64,000 nt of DNA, taken from assembly GCA_040437565.1 (NCBI GenBank), contig JBDOQK010000019.1, positions 372,001 through 436,000 on the forward strand. Direction: 5' to 3'. This DNA comes from Albugo candida (Eukaryota > Oomycota > Peronosporomycetes > Albuginales). The notes beneath the pieces were generated by a model. That model was given only the letters and a program-made list of their open reading frames with translations. It did not search any database and was not told the DNA's origin. A program made the position numbers and the translations under genes. Positions 43,874-55,000 of the stretch are shown one piece after another (positions within the stretch are counted from its first letter, which is position 1; every line of letters begins with the position of its first letter).

Positions 43874-44544
43874 TTTGCTCTAAAAATGCTTTTGTCCGCA
43901 AGAACGAATGGTTGGTGGCGTACACAACGCTTTTTAATTTCTTATAATGTTCGCCATTCTTACTTTAATTACATTATGCTATTCGTATACTATACGTCGT
44001 TTCTTATGTATATATAGCAGCAGAGATACTAATTATGTCACAGGTATGCGCTTCAGCGGTATTCTAATCACAAAAAGCAGACGTAGTGTTCATTCATATG
44101 TCAATGTACCCAACTGATTGTCAAACTTTATAAATGTCTTTCGGTAATCGATTTCCTGATTTGTATCGGACTTGAACATTTCTTCGATATATTTCATTTC
44201 AAACTTTGTGCACCTCTTGGCACACGGTATTTCCTGATTACAGTGAAAGCAAAACGATTTGATACACATTGAAAATTCTCTCTATGAGAAGAAGCGTATG
44301 CATTGCCACACAGTGTCACATGCTTTTCGCTACCTCGTCATACCTAGCAAGTGTTCTCTATTCTTCTAGTCGAGTGTCCCCAAGCGGAATCCCACAATCA
44401 CTTTCTTCGCAGTATACACTTCACTTTGTGAGCGTAATATATTTCTATGACGCTTCATGTTTTCTCAATCTTTCAATCGTATGCGACATTCTCTCGACAT
44501 ACAAATGCTTTCTGTCTAACGATCGCTCCCATTCGCACTTTTCC
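43874..44544. other. Intergenic between divergent RPL38 and phospholipase D
   Basis: These 671 bp contain AT-rich stretches (TATATATAGCAG near 44012) and the 5' regions of both genes. An in-frame ATG at 44284 would extend phospholipase D by 87 residues, but that stretch is not conserved-looking. No other gene is seen. Confidence 0.45.
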
Positions 44545-47500
44545 ATGGCGACAAACGCCGATGAAAACGCGGGATCCCATAGACCTTTTCATGATGCTCC
44601 ATCAACGCCAAACAACACGCCCTTTATCCCTCTTCCATCACCGCTGTACTCGGGCCAATCGTCTCCTTCGGCTATGAGCGATATCAAACAAAGTCCCAGA
44701 CATCCTTCACATCTTCACCAGGACTCTTTTAAAAGCATTCGTCGAGAAGAAGATGCGATCAACACAACACCACAATTCTTTCGAAATGAGTATGACAATG
44801 ATATCGATATTTTCGATGAGCCACCACAAATTTCCGTATTAGATGCGAGAATGAAGGATTCCTGGACAAAGCGTTTTGTGGAGTATGACGTTCAGATACG
44901 ATACAAAACGTACACCTGGCAAGTAGACCTCACAAAGTCGGCTGTGTATGGACTTTGGTTTTACGTCAAGAAGAAGCCTCATCTAATACACAACCTCGCT
45001 ACTTTTGGGAGTCAGTCGCAGCTTCCGTACCTCTCTCCTGCGGATCAAAGCGGAGACAGACGGAGACAGAAATCGCATGTGCATTTTCCTCAATTGCGCA
45101 AGCTATTCCTCGCAAAATCCGAGCGATGTATCCAGCCTGATATGGTCAAATTGGTGGAACAGTATTTGAATGCGGTCGTTCGTATACCTCGACTTCTCCA
45201 TTCTTCGTATGTGGTTGCATTGTTCCAAGTGAGTCGAAGCACATTCGACCAAATCGATGGAAAAACTTCCTCTCGTGAAGGATGGCTGCGAGTTCGAAGT
45301 TGGATGAAAGGCTATCGGGAGAATGTTCGGATCAATCGCGCGGTTGTGAATTGTGATAATGAGTGTGTGAATTGCATTTGTGTCGTCAAGCGAATTCATC
45401 TCAACGCTCGGAAATGGCGTTGGGTCTCCCTCAAGCATTCCTGCCTCGCGATCTACGACTCCATTCAGGTACATTACCCGATCCGATCCAAACTTCCTTA
45501 GCTGTATCGTTGTGCTGCAGGCCAAAGTCGCGAAAGAGGTATTTCTATTCGACGCTCGTTTCAACATTGAACGAGGACTTGAAACAGTTGGCTCCATTGA
45601 TGAATTGGTTGTTTCCAATTCGACGTATGTGTTACAACTTGAAGGCAAAAGCAAGCATGTGATTGCGAAATGGGCGAAAAGTATCCGAGAAGCAGCCGAT
45701 AAGTGTCCATGGTCTCAACCACATCGAGATGATTCATTTGCGCTTCCTCGACATCCGCATCGCGTGCCTTCTTACGTACAATGGTATGTCGATGGGCAAG
45801 ATACGTATCGAGCCATTTATGAAGGCTTACTATCGGCGAAACGCGAAATTTTCATTCAAGGATGGTGGATTTGCCCAGACATACATTTGTTGCGTCCAGC
45901 AATCGAGTACCCTGAATCGAGACTGGATCGAGTGCTTAAAAAGAGAGCTGAAGAAGGTATAAAGGTGAGATCGATCTTGCCCATTCCATTGGTATTTCAC
46001 TGATATTTCCCTAGGTATACGTGCTCATGTACAAAGAGGTCGCAATGGCTCTCACGCTCAATAGTTTGTATTCCAAGACGGTATTGAGCCATTTGCATCG
46101 AAACGTGTTTGTACTCCGAGATCCTGATTTCATTATCAAAAATCTTGGCATGTGGTCCCATCACGAAAAGATTGTTTGTATCGATCAAAGTAAAGCGTTT
46201 GTGGGAGGTTTGGATCTTTGTTTTGGTCGATGGGATACAAAGGAACACGATCTTTTTGATCAAGATGTCGCTAAAACTGATTTCTTGGGCAAGGATTACT
46301 CCAATCCTCGAATCAAAGNNNNNNNNNNNNNNNNNNNNNNNNNNNNNNNNNNNNNNNNNNNNNNNNNNNNNNNNNNNNNNNNNNNNNNNNNNNNNNNNNN
46401 NNNNNNNNNNNNNNNNNNGACTTTGGTTTTACGTCAAGAAGAAGCCTCATCTAATACACAACCTCGCTACTTTTGGGAGTCAGTCGCAGCTTCCGTACCT
46501 CTCTCCTGCGGATCAAAGCGGAGACAGACGGAGACAGAAATCGCATGTGCATTTTCCTCAATTGCGCAAGCTATTCCTCGCAAAATCCGAGCGATGTATC
46601 CAGCCTGATATGGTCAAATTGGTGGAACAGTATTTGAATGCGGTCGTTCGTATACCTCGACTTCTCCATTCTTCGTATGTGGTTGCATTGTTCCAAGTGA
46701 GTCGAAGCACATTCGACCAAATCGATGGAAAAACTTCCTCTCGTGAAGGATGGCTGCGAGTTCGAAGTTGGATGAAAGGCTATCGGGAGAATGTTCGGAT
46801 CAATCGCGCGGTTGTGAATTGTGATAATGAGTGTGTGAATTGCATTTGTGTCGTCAAGCGAATTCATCTCAACGCTCGGAAATGGCGTTGGGTCTCCCTC
46901 AAGCATTCCTGCCTCGCGATCTACGACTCCATTCAGGTACATTACCCGATCCGATCCAAACTTCCTTAGCTGTATCGTTGTGCTGCAGGCCAAAGTCGCG
47001 AAAGAGGTATTTCTATTCGACGCTCGTTTCAACATTGAACGAGGACTTGAAACAGTTGGCTCCATTGATGAATTGGTTGTTTCCAATTCGACGTATGTGT
47101 TACAACTTGAAGGCAAAAGCAAGCATGTGATTGCGAAATGGGCGAAAAGTATCCGAGAAGCAGCCGATAAGTGTCCATGGTCTCAACCACATCGAGATGA
47201 TTCATTTGCGCTTCCTCGACATCCGCATCGCGTGCCTTCTTACGTACAATGGTATGTCGATGGGCAAGATACGTATCGAGCCATTTATGAAGGCTTACTA
47301 TCGGCGAAACGCGAAATTTTCATTCAAGGATGGTGGATTTGCCCAGACATACATTTGTTGCGTCCAGCAATCGAGTACCCTGAATCGAGACTGGATCGAG
47401 TGCTTAAAAAGAGAGCTGAAGAAGGTATAAAGGTGAGATCGATCTTGCCCATTCCATTGGTATTTCACTGATATTTCCCTAGGTATACGTGCTCATGTAC

Positions 47501-49600
47501 AAAGAGGTCGCAATGGCTCTCACGCTCAATAGTTTGTATTCCAAGACGGTATTGAGCCATTTGCATCGAAACGTGTTTGTACTCCGAGATCCTGATTTCA
47601 TTATCAAAAATCTTGGCATGTGGTCCCATCACGAAAAGATTGTTTGTATCGATCAAAGTAAAGCGTTTGTGGGAGGTTTGGATCTTTGTTTTGGTCGATG
47701 GGATACAAAGGAACACGATCTTTTTGATCAAGATGTCGCTAAAACTGATTTCTTGGGCAAGGATTACTCCAATCCTCGAATCAAAGACTTTGTGGACGTC
47801 CAGTATCCGGAAGAAGATTTGATGGATCGAACAACATTGCCACGGATGCCCTGGCACGATTGTCATTGTCGTCTTATTGGCCAACCTGCACGGGATGTCG
47901 CTCGTCATTTCATTCAGCGATGGAATTACTCCATTGCAACTCGAAGGAAATCGGCTAAATTGTATCAATTAGTCCCAATGAAGGAATTTGAGGCCTATGC
48001 AAAGAAGCCCAGCAAACGATTCAAAAGCCAGCGTCTCCAAAAAGCTATCCGAGCCGTTCGTGCGCTAAATCAACTGAAAAAGGCACAAGCCTTACAGCCC
48101 GCTGCAATATCCGAATCTGGAAAAGATGGTAAGCATTCGATGGCGGATCTTGTAGCGGCAGGTCAGCCAGCCAACAGATCTGCATATCGTGGATTTGAGA
48201 GAGCCCATAAAGACAAGAGCGGGAGCCCTCACGCCTTATCACCTCAACATCGTTTGAACGAGAGCTTCAAGTCTGTGGAATCGGAAGGATCCAGCGATCA
48301 AGATGAAAGCATGAAAAAAGGCTTTGCTTGCTCGTGTCAGATTGTCCGAAGTTTATCGTTTTGGTCAGGCGGCTGTCCCACAGAACGAAGTATCCAAAAC
48401 GCTTATATCCGTCTCATTTCATCCGCAAGTCATTTCATTTATATTGAGAATCAATTTTTTATCTCGGGATTGGAAGGAGATCATTTGTGTTCGAATCGAA
48501 TCGCAAACGCTTTGGTGGAGCGTATTCGACGTGCAGCCGCAAATCAAGAGACATTCCGAGTGATTGTGTTGATTCCTTTGCTTCCAGCGTTCCCCGGGCA
48601 GCCAAATGATAAGGATGCAAGCAGTCTTCGAGGTGTGTTACATTGGCAATATCGCACGATATCTCGTGGGAAGCAGTCGATCTATCACACATTGTACCAG
48701 GAATTGGATGATCCTTTTGAATATATCGCATTTTACGGCTTACGGACGTTCCAAATGAAGGATGAAATGCCGCATACTGAAGAAGTGTACATCCACAGTA
48801 AAATGATAATTGTCGATGATCGAAGTTGTATCATCGGATCGGCCAATATCAATGAGCGGAGTTTACGAGGAGATCGCGATTCTGAGATTGCTGTGGTGAT
48901 AGACGATACAGATTTTGATGAATCGATTCGAATAGCTAATGGAGCGAGTTGTGTTGGGAAGTTTTGTCATTCGTTTCGGATGCGTTTGTTTGAGGAGCAT
49001 TTCGGGCTCGAGAAAGGTTCTGATCAGTACAAAGCGTACTTGGATCCGGTCAACGAAGACGCGTGGTTTGCGATGCAGGAGCAAGCGATGAAGAATTCCC
49101 ACATATACGAGTCGATTTTCATGTGTATGCCTACAGACAAAGTCGTCAATTTCAGTCAGATGCAAGCATTGGCAAATACAGCTTCTGGGGCGACTTTGAA
49201 GGCGAATGAGAGGCAAGAGGATCCGAGCAGTAGCAGTCGTCAAGGCTCACCCATTGCTGAGAATGAAGCGATATCGCCAGATTTTAGCTCCAAAACGGAT
49301 CAAATGTGGAAAGAAAATGACAATATTGGAGACCGTGTCTTCAACGTTCATCCTTCAGACACACTCGATCCCGTAGTAAAGGCTCGAGTCACCGCACAAA
49401 CCAAACGTCAAAGCACAAATACACAATCTATCCATTCTGGAGAAGCGGGAGTCGTAACGCCACAGTCCACTCGAAAAGCTGATCGCTCACACCGAGAAGA
49501 GTTGGAACATGTACAAGGCAACGTCGTTTATTTGCCGCTCAAATTCCTCGCGGATGAGATTTTAGAGCCGAAATTGTATCCTGCAGAATTGTTCCAATAA
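44545..49600 (+). CDS. PLD: Phospholipase D with PX-like and PH domains
   Basis: It hydrolyses phosphatidylcholine to phosphatidic acid and choline, a signalling and vesicle-traffic reaction. True exons after collapsing the overlap: 44545-45468, 45521-45964, and 46015 onward continuing in the second copy (47483-49600); 1161 residues. Order: polar N terminus, a PX-like domain (VEYDVQIRYKTYTWQVDL, RQKSHVHFPQLRKLF), a PH domain (REGWLRVRSW, RKWRWVSLKHSCLAIYDS), PLD core part 1 (GWWICPDIHLLRP) with HKD1 HHEKIVCID and FVGGLD, an insert of about 150 residues, IENQFFISG, and HKD2 IHSKMIIVDDRSCIIGSANI. Both catalytic HKD motifs are intact. The front end (46419-47432) is repeated by assembly. The stop is 3 bp from that of the convergent COG4 gene. 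Confidence 0.93.
44951..47786 (+). repeat. Contig-end overlap around N gap 46319-46418
   Basis: Bases 44951-46318 (1368 bp), including two introns of phospholipase D, recur at 46419-47786 right after 100 N with no visible change. Introns and exons are equally identical, and collapsing gives one complete gene. Confidence 0.92.
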
Positions 49601-49603
49601 CTA

Positions 49604-52000
49604 TCAACGCTCCAAAAGTGTCAGATTGTTAATATCTCTATCTGGGAATTCCACTCTTCTGGACAGAATCTCTTTCACTTGAGCGGATGATAAAAGCCAT
49701 TTGGTCCCACGACGAACAGAGCCGACTATATCCACAACATCGCTTATTGTGTCGACATTGAGAATACAAGAAATCTGAATCAGCTTGCAAAATGGATCAT
49801 CGCTGTTGTGCCACTCAGAGAAGAAGCTGTTGAGAAGACGAAGATCTTTATCGAATTGTAGCGCTCCCAGCTGATTGAATCGAGTGTTATTTGTGTCAAA
49901 CCATTCCTCAATCCATCTGGCGACACATTGACCGATAAAACATATCAAATGACTTTGATTTGCTGGAGAAAAATTCGCTTGGAAAGACGCAATCAGTTGA
50001 CGCACTGAGCGCACAAATTGCTGAGCAAATGGATCGTTGGCCTCATTGAATGTGAACATCTCATCTGTCAATTCGTATGAGACTGATTTCTTGGACGCTG
50101 ATGAAATCAAAGGACTCAAAAAGCCTCGAAGCTTTGGCTTCAACTCTTGGACCCAATTCTTCTGTGCAGATTTCAACAATTGCTCAAACTCACGTCTTGA
50201 GTCCTCAAAGCTTTGTAAACATGTCATTATATGGTCCGGAGAATCTCCGAAATACTGTGGAAGCGATATTTCCAGTTGGTTTGCAATTTGATTCAAATAC
50301 TCAATCGCTTGTTCCAAGCTGTTCATAACGACTTCTGGTCGTTGCTCTTTCCGAATGAGCTCTACGGGAGGAGTATTTGTGCCTGCTCGACCCAGCATCA
50401 TTGCAGCATTCGTGGAGACGCCAAAAGTTGCGGTTGTTGTTTTACTCAATTGAGCTAGCTTCTGATGCATTTGGTGTTGTACTTGATCTCGTAGCTGAGT
50501 CGAGGCTTCTGCCAAATGTCCAATATATCGTCCTTCTTGCTCCGATGAAAGCTGAATCGATGCATTACGGATTCTCTGACGCATTGTATTGCCAAATGTA
50601 TCGCGTAAAACAGTGTTTATGATATTAAGCGCTCCAGCGGCGCAATCAACGTGTCCGGTGGCCAAAGAGCGCACAGCCGAATTTTTAGCGACGTAAAAAA
50701 TCTCATCAACTGCCGAAGAGATTGGAAATGTGAAGGTATTGGCACTTGATATCACTGCCGGTGTATTCGCTGCGTTACTTGTGTGCACGGTTTCTTCCCA
50801 TGAAAAAGCTTGTGATGCGGCTTGACTCAGAAGCTGATCTTCAAAATAACAATAAAAACCTGCGAGCTCCTGCACCGTCCGTCTTAATTCACTCTGTTGA
50901 GTTGGTATCTCACCTGATTTGTATCGTTGGTCAGCATCTCCTTTATTGGACTCCGACGGTTTGAGTCTGAGGTTTATAAAGCGCTCAAATGTTTGAGTAT
51001 ACTGCAACAGCAATGCCAATTCATCCAATTGTTCGTTCCATACCGCGAATTCGGTCTCCACATTTTCGTGCTTTGCTTCCTTCTTGAGAATCTCCGTATC
51101 TTTACGCTTACTCGTTGTACGTTGCAATGTGTTGGACATTCGTGCATGAAAATCACGCTGTTGGATGTATCGCTGCAATATACGCGCAGCCACCTTCTCC
51201 GCCATATCATACACGCTCTTTGTGAAGCGCTCCAGCCCGTCGATTTCATAAAACATGTTCACAAGCATCTTTTCTGACTGTTGAATCGCTTCGGCGATGC
51301 AGTTGAAAATTGCTGTGAGCTGTTGTATGAGCTCTTTATTGCTGTATCGGCCTTGAACGAAAGGGCTCCATACCGCTTCGATGCTTTTTTTCTCATCTGT
51401 GGCCCATTCTTCATACAGGCGGATCTGATACTCTTTCCCAAACACTTTGAGAATCGGAGAAATTGACTGAAGATTTGTATACTCTTTTCTGGCGATCTGA
51501 AGAGTAAATAGACTGTGTATGTTGCGTTTCCATTCGTCTTCGAGGAGAGTCAGACGCATTCGATCGGAGACGTCCGCATTGATTTCTTTAGTGTCTTTCA
51601 AAATCGATAGATTATGTGCTGCTTGCTCGAAATTTTTCTGTTGCATTGCCGCCTCAAAATCTGTGAATGCATTACGAAATTCGATTATTTGAGAGGCGTT
51701 GGACAAACAGAATTGAACGCGAGATTTGACTTTGTCGATTTCGCGAACTTTTTCTGTCATTTTCTCTCCCAATTCGTTTGCTTTGACAATACGTTCGACC
51801 ACCGCAGATCGAGTGAGAGCACACAATCGCATCGTATTTGGAGCCATTTCAATCAGTTTTGCGATCGAATTTTGTACAGATACTTTTTCTGGCGCTTGAG
51901 GATTCTTTATGTATTGCAGAAACGCTGTTTGCTGTTGTTGTTGAGCCGTACGAACGGCAGCAAGTTGCGCTAAAAGCGCTTCATGGCGCTGGTCCGGCAT
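49604..52000 (-). CDS. COG4: Conserved oligomeric Golgi complex subunit 4
   Basis: A subunit of lobe A of the COG tether, which works in retrograde traffic within the Golgi. An intronless gene of 798 residues, near the usual 700-800. The N terminus is a long helical region (LLAQLAAVRTAQQQQQTAFL; ANELGEKMTEKVREIDKVKS; DFEAAMQQKNFEQAAHNLSI), followed by the COG4 body (IAEAIQQSEKMLVNMFYEID; SAVDEIFYVAKNSAVRSLAT; VDCAAGALNIINTVLRDTFG) and the typical end LLSSAQVKEILSRRVEFPDR with INNLTLLER. The Ala/Gln-rich N terminus is probably disordered. It is divergent from TTI1 (85 bp) and convergent with phospholipase D (3 bp). Confidence 0.9.
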   Translation of the reverse strand: MPDQRHEALLAQLAAVRTAQQQQQTAFLQYIKNPQAPEKVSVQNSIAKLIEMAPNTMRLCALTRSAVVERIVKANELGEKMTEKVREIDKVKSRVQFCLSNASQIIEFRNAFTDFEAAMQQKNFEQAAHNLSILKDTKEINADVSDRMRLTLLEDEWKRNIHSLFTLQIARKEYTNLQSISPILKVFGKEYQIRLYEEWATDEKKSIEAVWSPFVQGRYSNKELIQQLTAIFNCIAEAIQQSEKMLVNMFYEIDGLERFTKSVYDMAEKVAARILQRYIQQRDFHARMSNTLQRTTSKRKDTEILKKEAKHENVETEFAVWNEQLDELALLLQYTQTFERFINLRLKPSESNKGDADQRYKSGEIPTQQSELRRTVQELAGFYCYFEDQLLSQAASQAFSWEETVHTSNAANTPAVISSANTFTFPISSAVDEIFYVAKNSAVRSLATGHVDCAAGALNIINTVLRDTFGNTMRQRIRNASIQLSSEQEGRYIGHLAEASTQLRDQVQHQMHQKLAQLSKTTTATFGVSTNAAMMLGRAGTNTPPVELIRKEQRPEVVMNSLEQAIEYLNQIANQLEISLPQYFGDSPDHIMTCLQSFEDSRREFEQLLKSAQKNWVQELKPKLRGFLSPLISSASKKSVSYELTDEMFTFNEANDPFAQQFVRSVRQLIASFQANFSPANQSHLICFIGQCVARWIEEWFDTNNTRFNQLGALQFDKDLRLLNSFFSEWHNSDDPFCKLIQISCILNVDTISDVVDIVGSVRRGTKWLLSSAQVKEILSRRVEFPDRDINNLTLLER

Positions 52001-52085
52001 TCAGTTGATTTCAAAGATTGGCTAAATTGCTGCATATTTTGACCAATTAAAAAAGTCTTATTCGTTGTAGCGAAGGTCAATAAAG
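52001..52085. promoter_or_regulatory. 85-bp divergent interval between COG4 and TTI1
   Basis: Two start codons on opposite strands are only 85 bp apart, so both 5' UTRs and both core promoters must share or overlap this interval or the neighbouring coding sequence. No TATA box is visible. Confidence 0.45.
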
Positions 52086-55000
52086 ATGGAATGCGTGGAG
52101 CTGTGCGAGCGCATCTCTGCTGCATTTTTAAGCGACAAAGTGGAGTGGAATACTGCTTTATATGATTCATTGAAGCATTCTTTAATACATCTCCAACGTA
52201 CAGTCTCTGAGATATCACAAACGCTTCGAAACGAAGAAATTGCGTCTATTGCAAATGATTCTACCGTTTATGCTCAGCGTTTACGGACAAAGGAGACAAA
52301 GAAACAGTATCCTGCTCTCCTTGAAATGCTTCTATTCATTTTGCAAAAGCTCTTACTCTGTCTGAGCTCACAAATGGAAGCGAATGACAGCGATTGTGAT
52401 CGCAATATCGGTTTGCGTAGCAGCTTCACATCTCGACAAAACGCCATTCTAGAAATTGCTTTCGACATTCTCAAGGTTACGCTGAATGCTCTTTACGACA
52501 TACTCGAACGTGATTTGGAAATCTCGGTTCAGCGCCTTCCAAAGAAGCATTTTTCTGCTCTCCAACAGAAATCCCTCTCAATCATTCAGAGGTGAGCCGT
52601 ACACAATGTCCGAAACCAATCAATTCTTACTATTGGTACTGTCATAGCTGCGCATTATTTCTCCCGAAAATCACTTCCACTTCATATACAAACACTATGG
52701 AGGCGCTTAAACGCCAGCCGGAAGAGCTCCGTGTGGTTGTACTGGAATCTCTGCTCGGAGCTGTTCGCCTTTTGCATCGTGCAGCTTTAGAGGTCGAAAC
52801 CTCTGAGACCTCAACCTCTTCCTCTGCTGCATTAATGGCTTATTTGGTGTCGACGTTATTGACTCTTGCTCAGGCCGATCCGTGTGCTGATGCAAAGGCT
52901 TATGCACTCTGTGCTTTAAAGGAAATGATTGCTGTTTTTCAGTGTCTGATGCTACCGCCACTCCANNNNNNNNNNNNNNNNNNNNNNNNNNNNNNNNNNN
53001 NNNNNNNNNNNNNNNNNNNNNNNNNNNNNNNNNNNNNNNNNNNNNNNNNNNNNNNNNNNNNNNNNACCTCTGAGACCTCAACCTCTTCCTCTGCTGCATT
53101 AATGGCTTATTTGGTGTCGACGTTATTGACTCTTGCTCAGGCCGATCCGTGTGCTGATGCAAAGGCTTATGCACTCTGTGCTTTAAAGGAAATGATTGCT
53201 GTTTTTCAGTGTCTGATGCTACCGCCACTCCAAACATCTGCGTGTTCAATGTATCGGACTCTGACGCTTTTGCATCAGATTTTTCCGGGGATCGCTCTCG
53301 GACTATGGAAAACAATCGATGCTTGCAAGCGCCCAGCACGGGTCGTCAGCCTTGCAATCGAATGCTTTGCTGATGCTGTACGGGCTGTTTTATCCGATTC
53401 AAGCTTGATAAAATACAACATGAAGCAACAAGAGCACGCTTTAGACCACGTTGAAGGGATTCTGGAGGCAATGAGCCTTAAAATGACAAAAAAATTGCAG
53501 GCTGTAGACGAAACTGGGGTGCAAAATGAAGCGGAAAAATGGATGGAGGAGGCATTACCGAATGTTGATATCGTGATCACGCGTATTTTTTCTGCTGTGG
53601 CGAACGAAGCATCGTGGAAAATGCGAATTGCTACCGCCAAACTCTGTGGAATTCTATTATCACATTGTCCCATGGCTCTCGGCATCAAATTCATCAAAGT
53701 TTTGGAGGAATTATTACTCCTTCAAACTGATCAGACCAAAGCTGTAGCTCATGAGGCTCAAGATATCCTGCAAAGTGTGTTTCAGTCTGTTGAATGGGAA
53801 CATTATGCGATGGAGATACTTCCAGAAATTGGGCATCGCATAACAATGCACATTGAGACAATAGCTCTTCAATCGGGTACCGAGTTGGAGTGGCAACCAG
53901 TTCGAAAGATGGAGACTCTCCTCGGCTACATCAAGATTCTTGGAAGTCAACTGCAGCCGATTCTAGATGACAAAATGCCAATAATTTTAGCCTTTTTCGC
54001 GCAAGCCTTCCGATTGGAAAGTTTTGAAATCGATGTGCTCACTCATAAAACTCTCTATCGACAAAATGGATCTCCCGATGTGCTCGTCATTTCACAATAT
54101 CGCAAGCGTCTTGTCCATTTTCATGACGAAAAATCAATTCAGATAATTGGATCCTTACTGAGAGCTATTGCGAGGACAAGTAATCCGATTTGTTTCATCG
54201 ATTTCGCTATGGAGGCTTTACAATCGGAAAAAGGGTCCAATACTTCGATTCTCTTCATTGTGAATGAGTTTCTTTCGGCGTATACGTCTTCAGATAGAAA
54301 CAATCACAAGATCGACTTGGTTTTGGTGAGAAGAATCACAGACGATTTTCTGAGCTCTGAAGCATGGAACCAAAAGAGTGAAAGCATAGTTGACGAAGAA
54401 GCTATGGAAGCTTCGCTGATGGTCGAATGCCTGGGAACTTGTGTCGAAATTCTCAAATACAACTTTAGAGATCTTCTCTTACAACTTCTGTACCCGCTCG
54501 TGGAAAAGCTTGGAGCCGTTGACGTGCGGATTAAGCAAGAAGCTCTAACGACATTGCAAAAGATCACATTCTATTGTGAGTATCCATCGTTGGAGCATTT
54601 GTTTGAAGAAAACATGGATTACTTTGTGGACGCTCTTTGCATGCGACTTCGGCTTTTGGAGCTCTACCCAAACGCATCCTCGGTGATTAAAAGCATCGTT
54701 CAGTACACAAATATCACATCCAAAGCACTTGTCGATGAGTTAGCAAATTCTCTCTTGCAAAGTATTGATTTGTATCAAGACACACGTCACGTGTCGACGC
54801 TTTTGCAAGCACTCCACCTTCTTCTGATCAACCTTGTAAAGCACGAAAATTGTCAAGCCAAAATTGAGAAAACACAGAGCTCAGAATACAGTGATACAAA
54901 ATCCAGTCTTGACGAGTTCCTTGATCAGTTCCAATCGCTCCAACATGCGGAAAAAAGCGACTTCAAATCGAGAGTATCAGAGGACACAAACACTTTGGAT

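Noticed and set aside
44284-44544. Longer N terminus for phospholipase D
   Set aside because: The in-frame upstream stretch has the composition of untranslated sequence and lies before a well-placed ATG at 44545.
46419-47786. Tandem phospholipase D domains or a second phospholipase D gene
   Set aside because: Exons and introns are identical to 44951-46318 and the copy begins at an N gap; one complete gene remains after collapsing.
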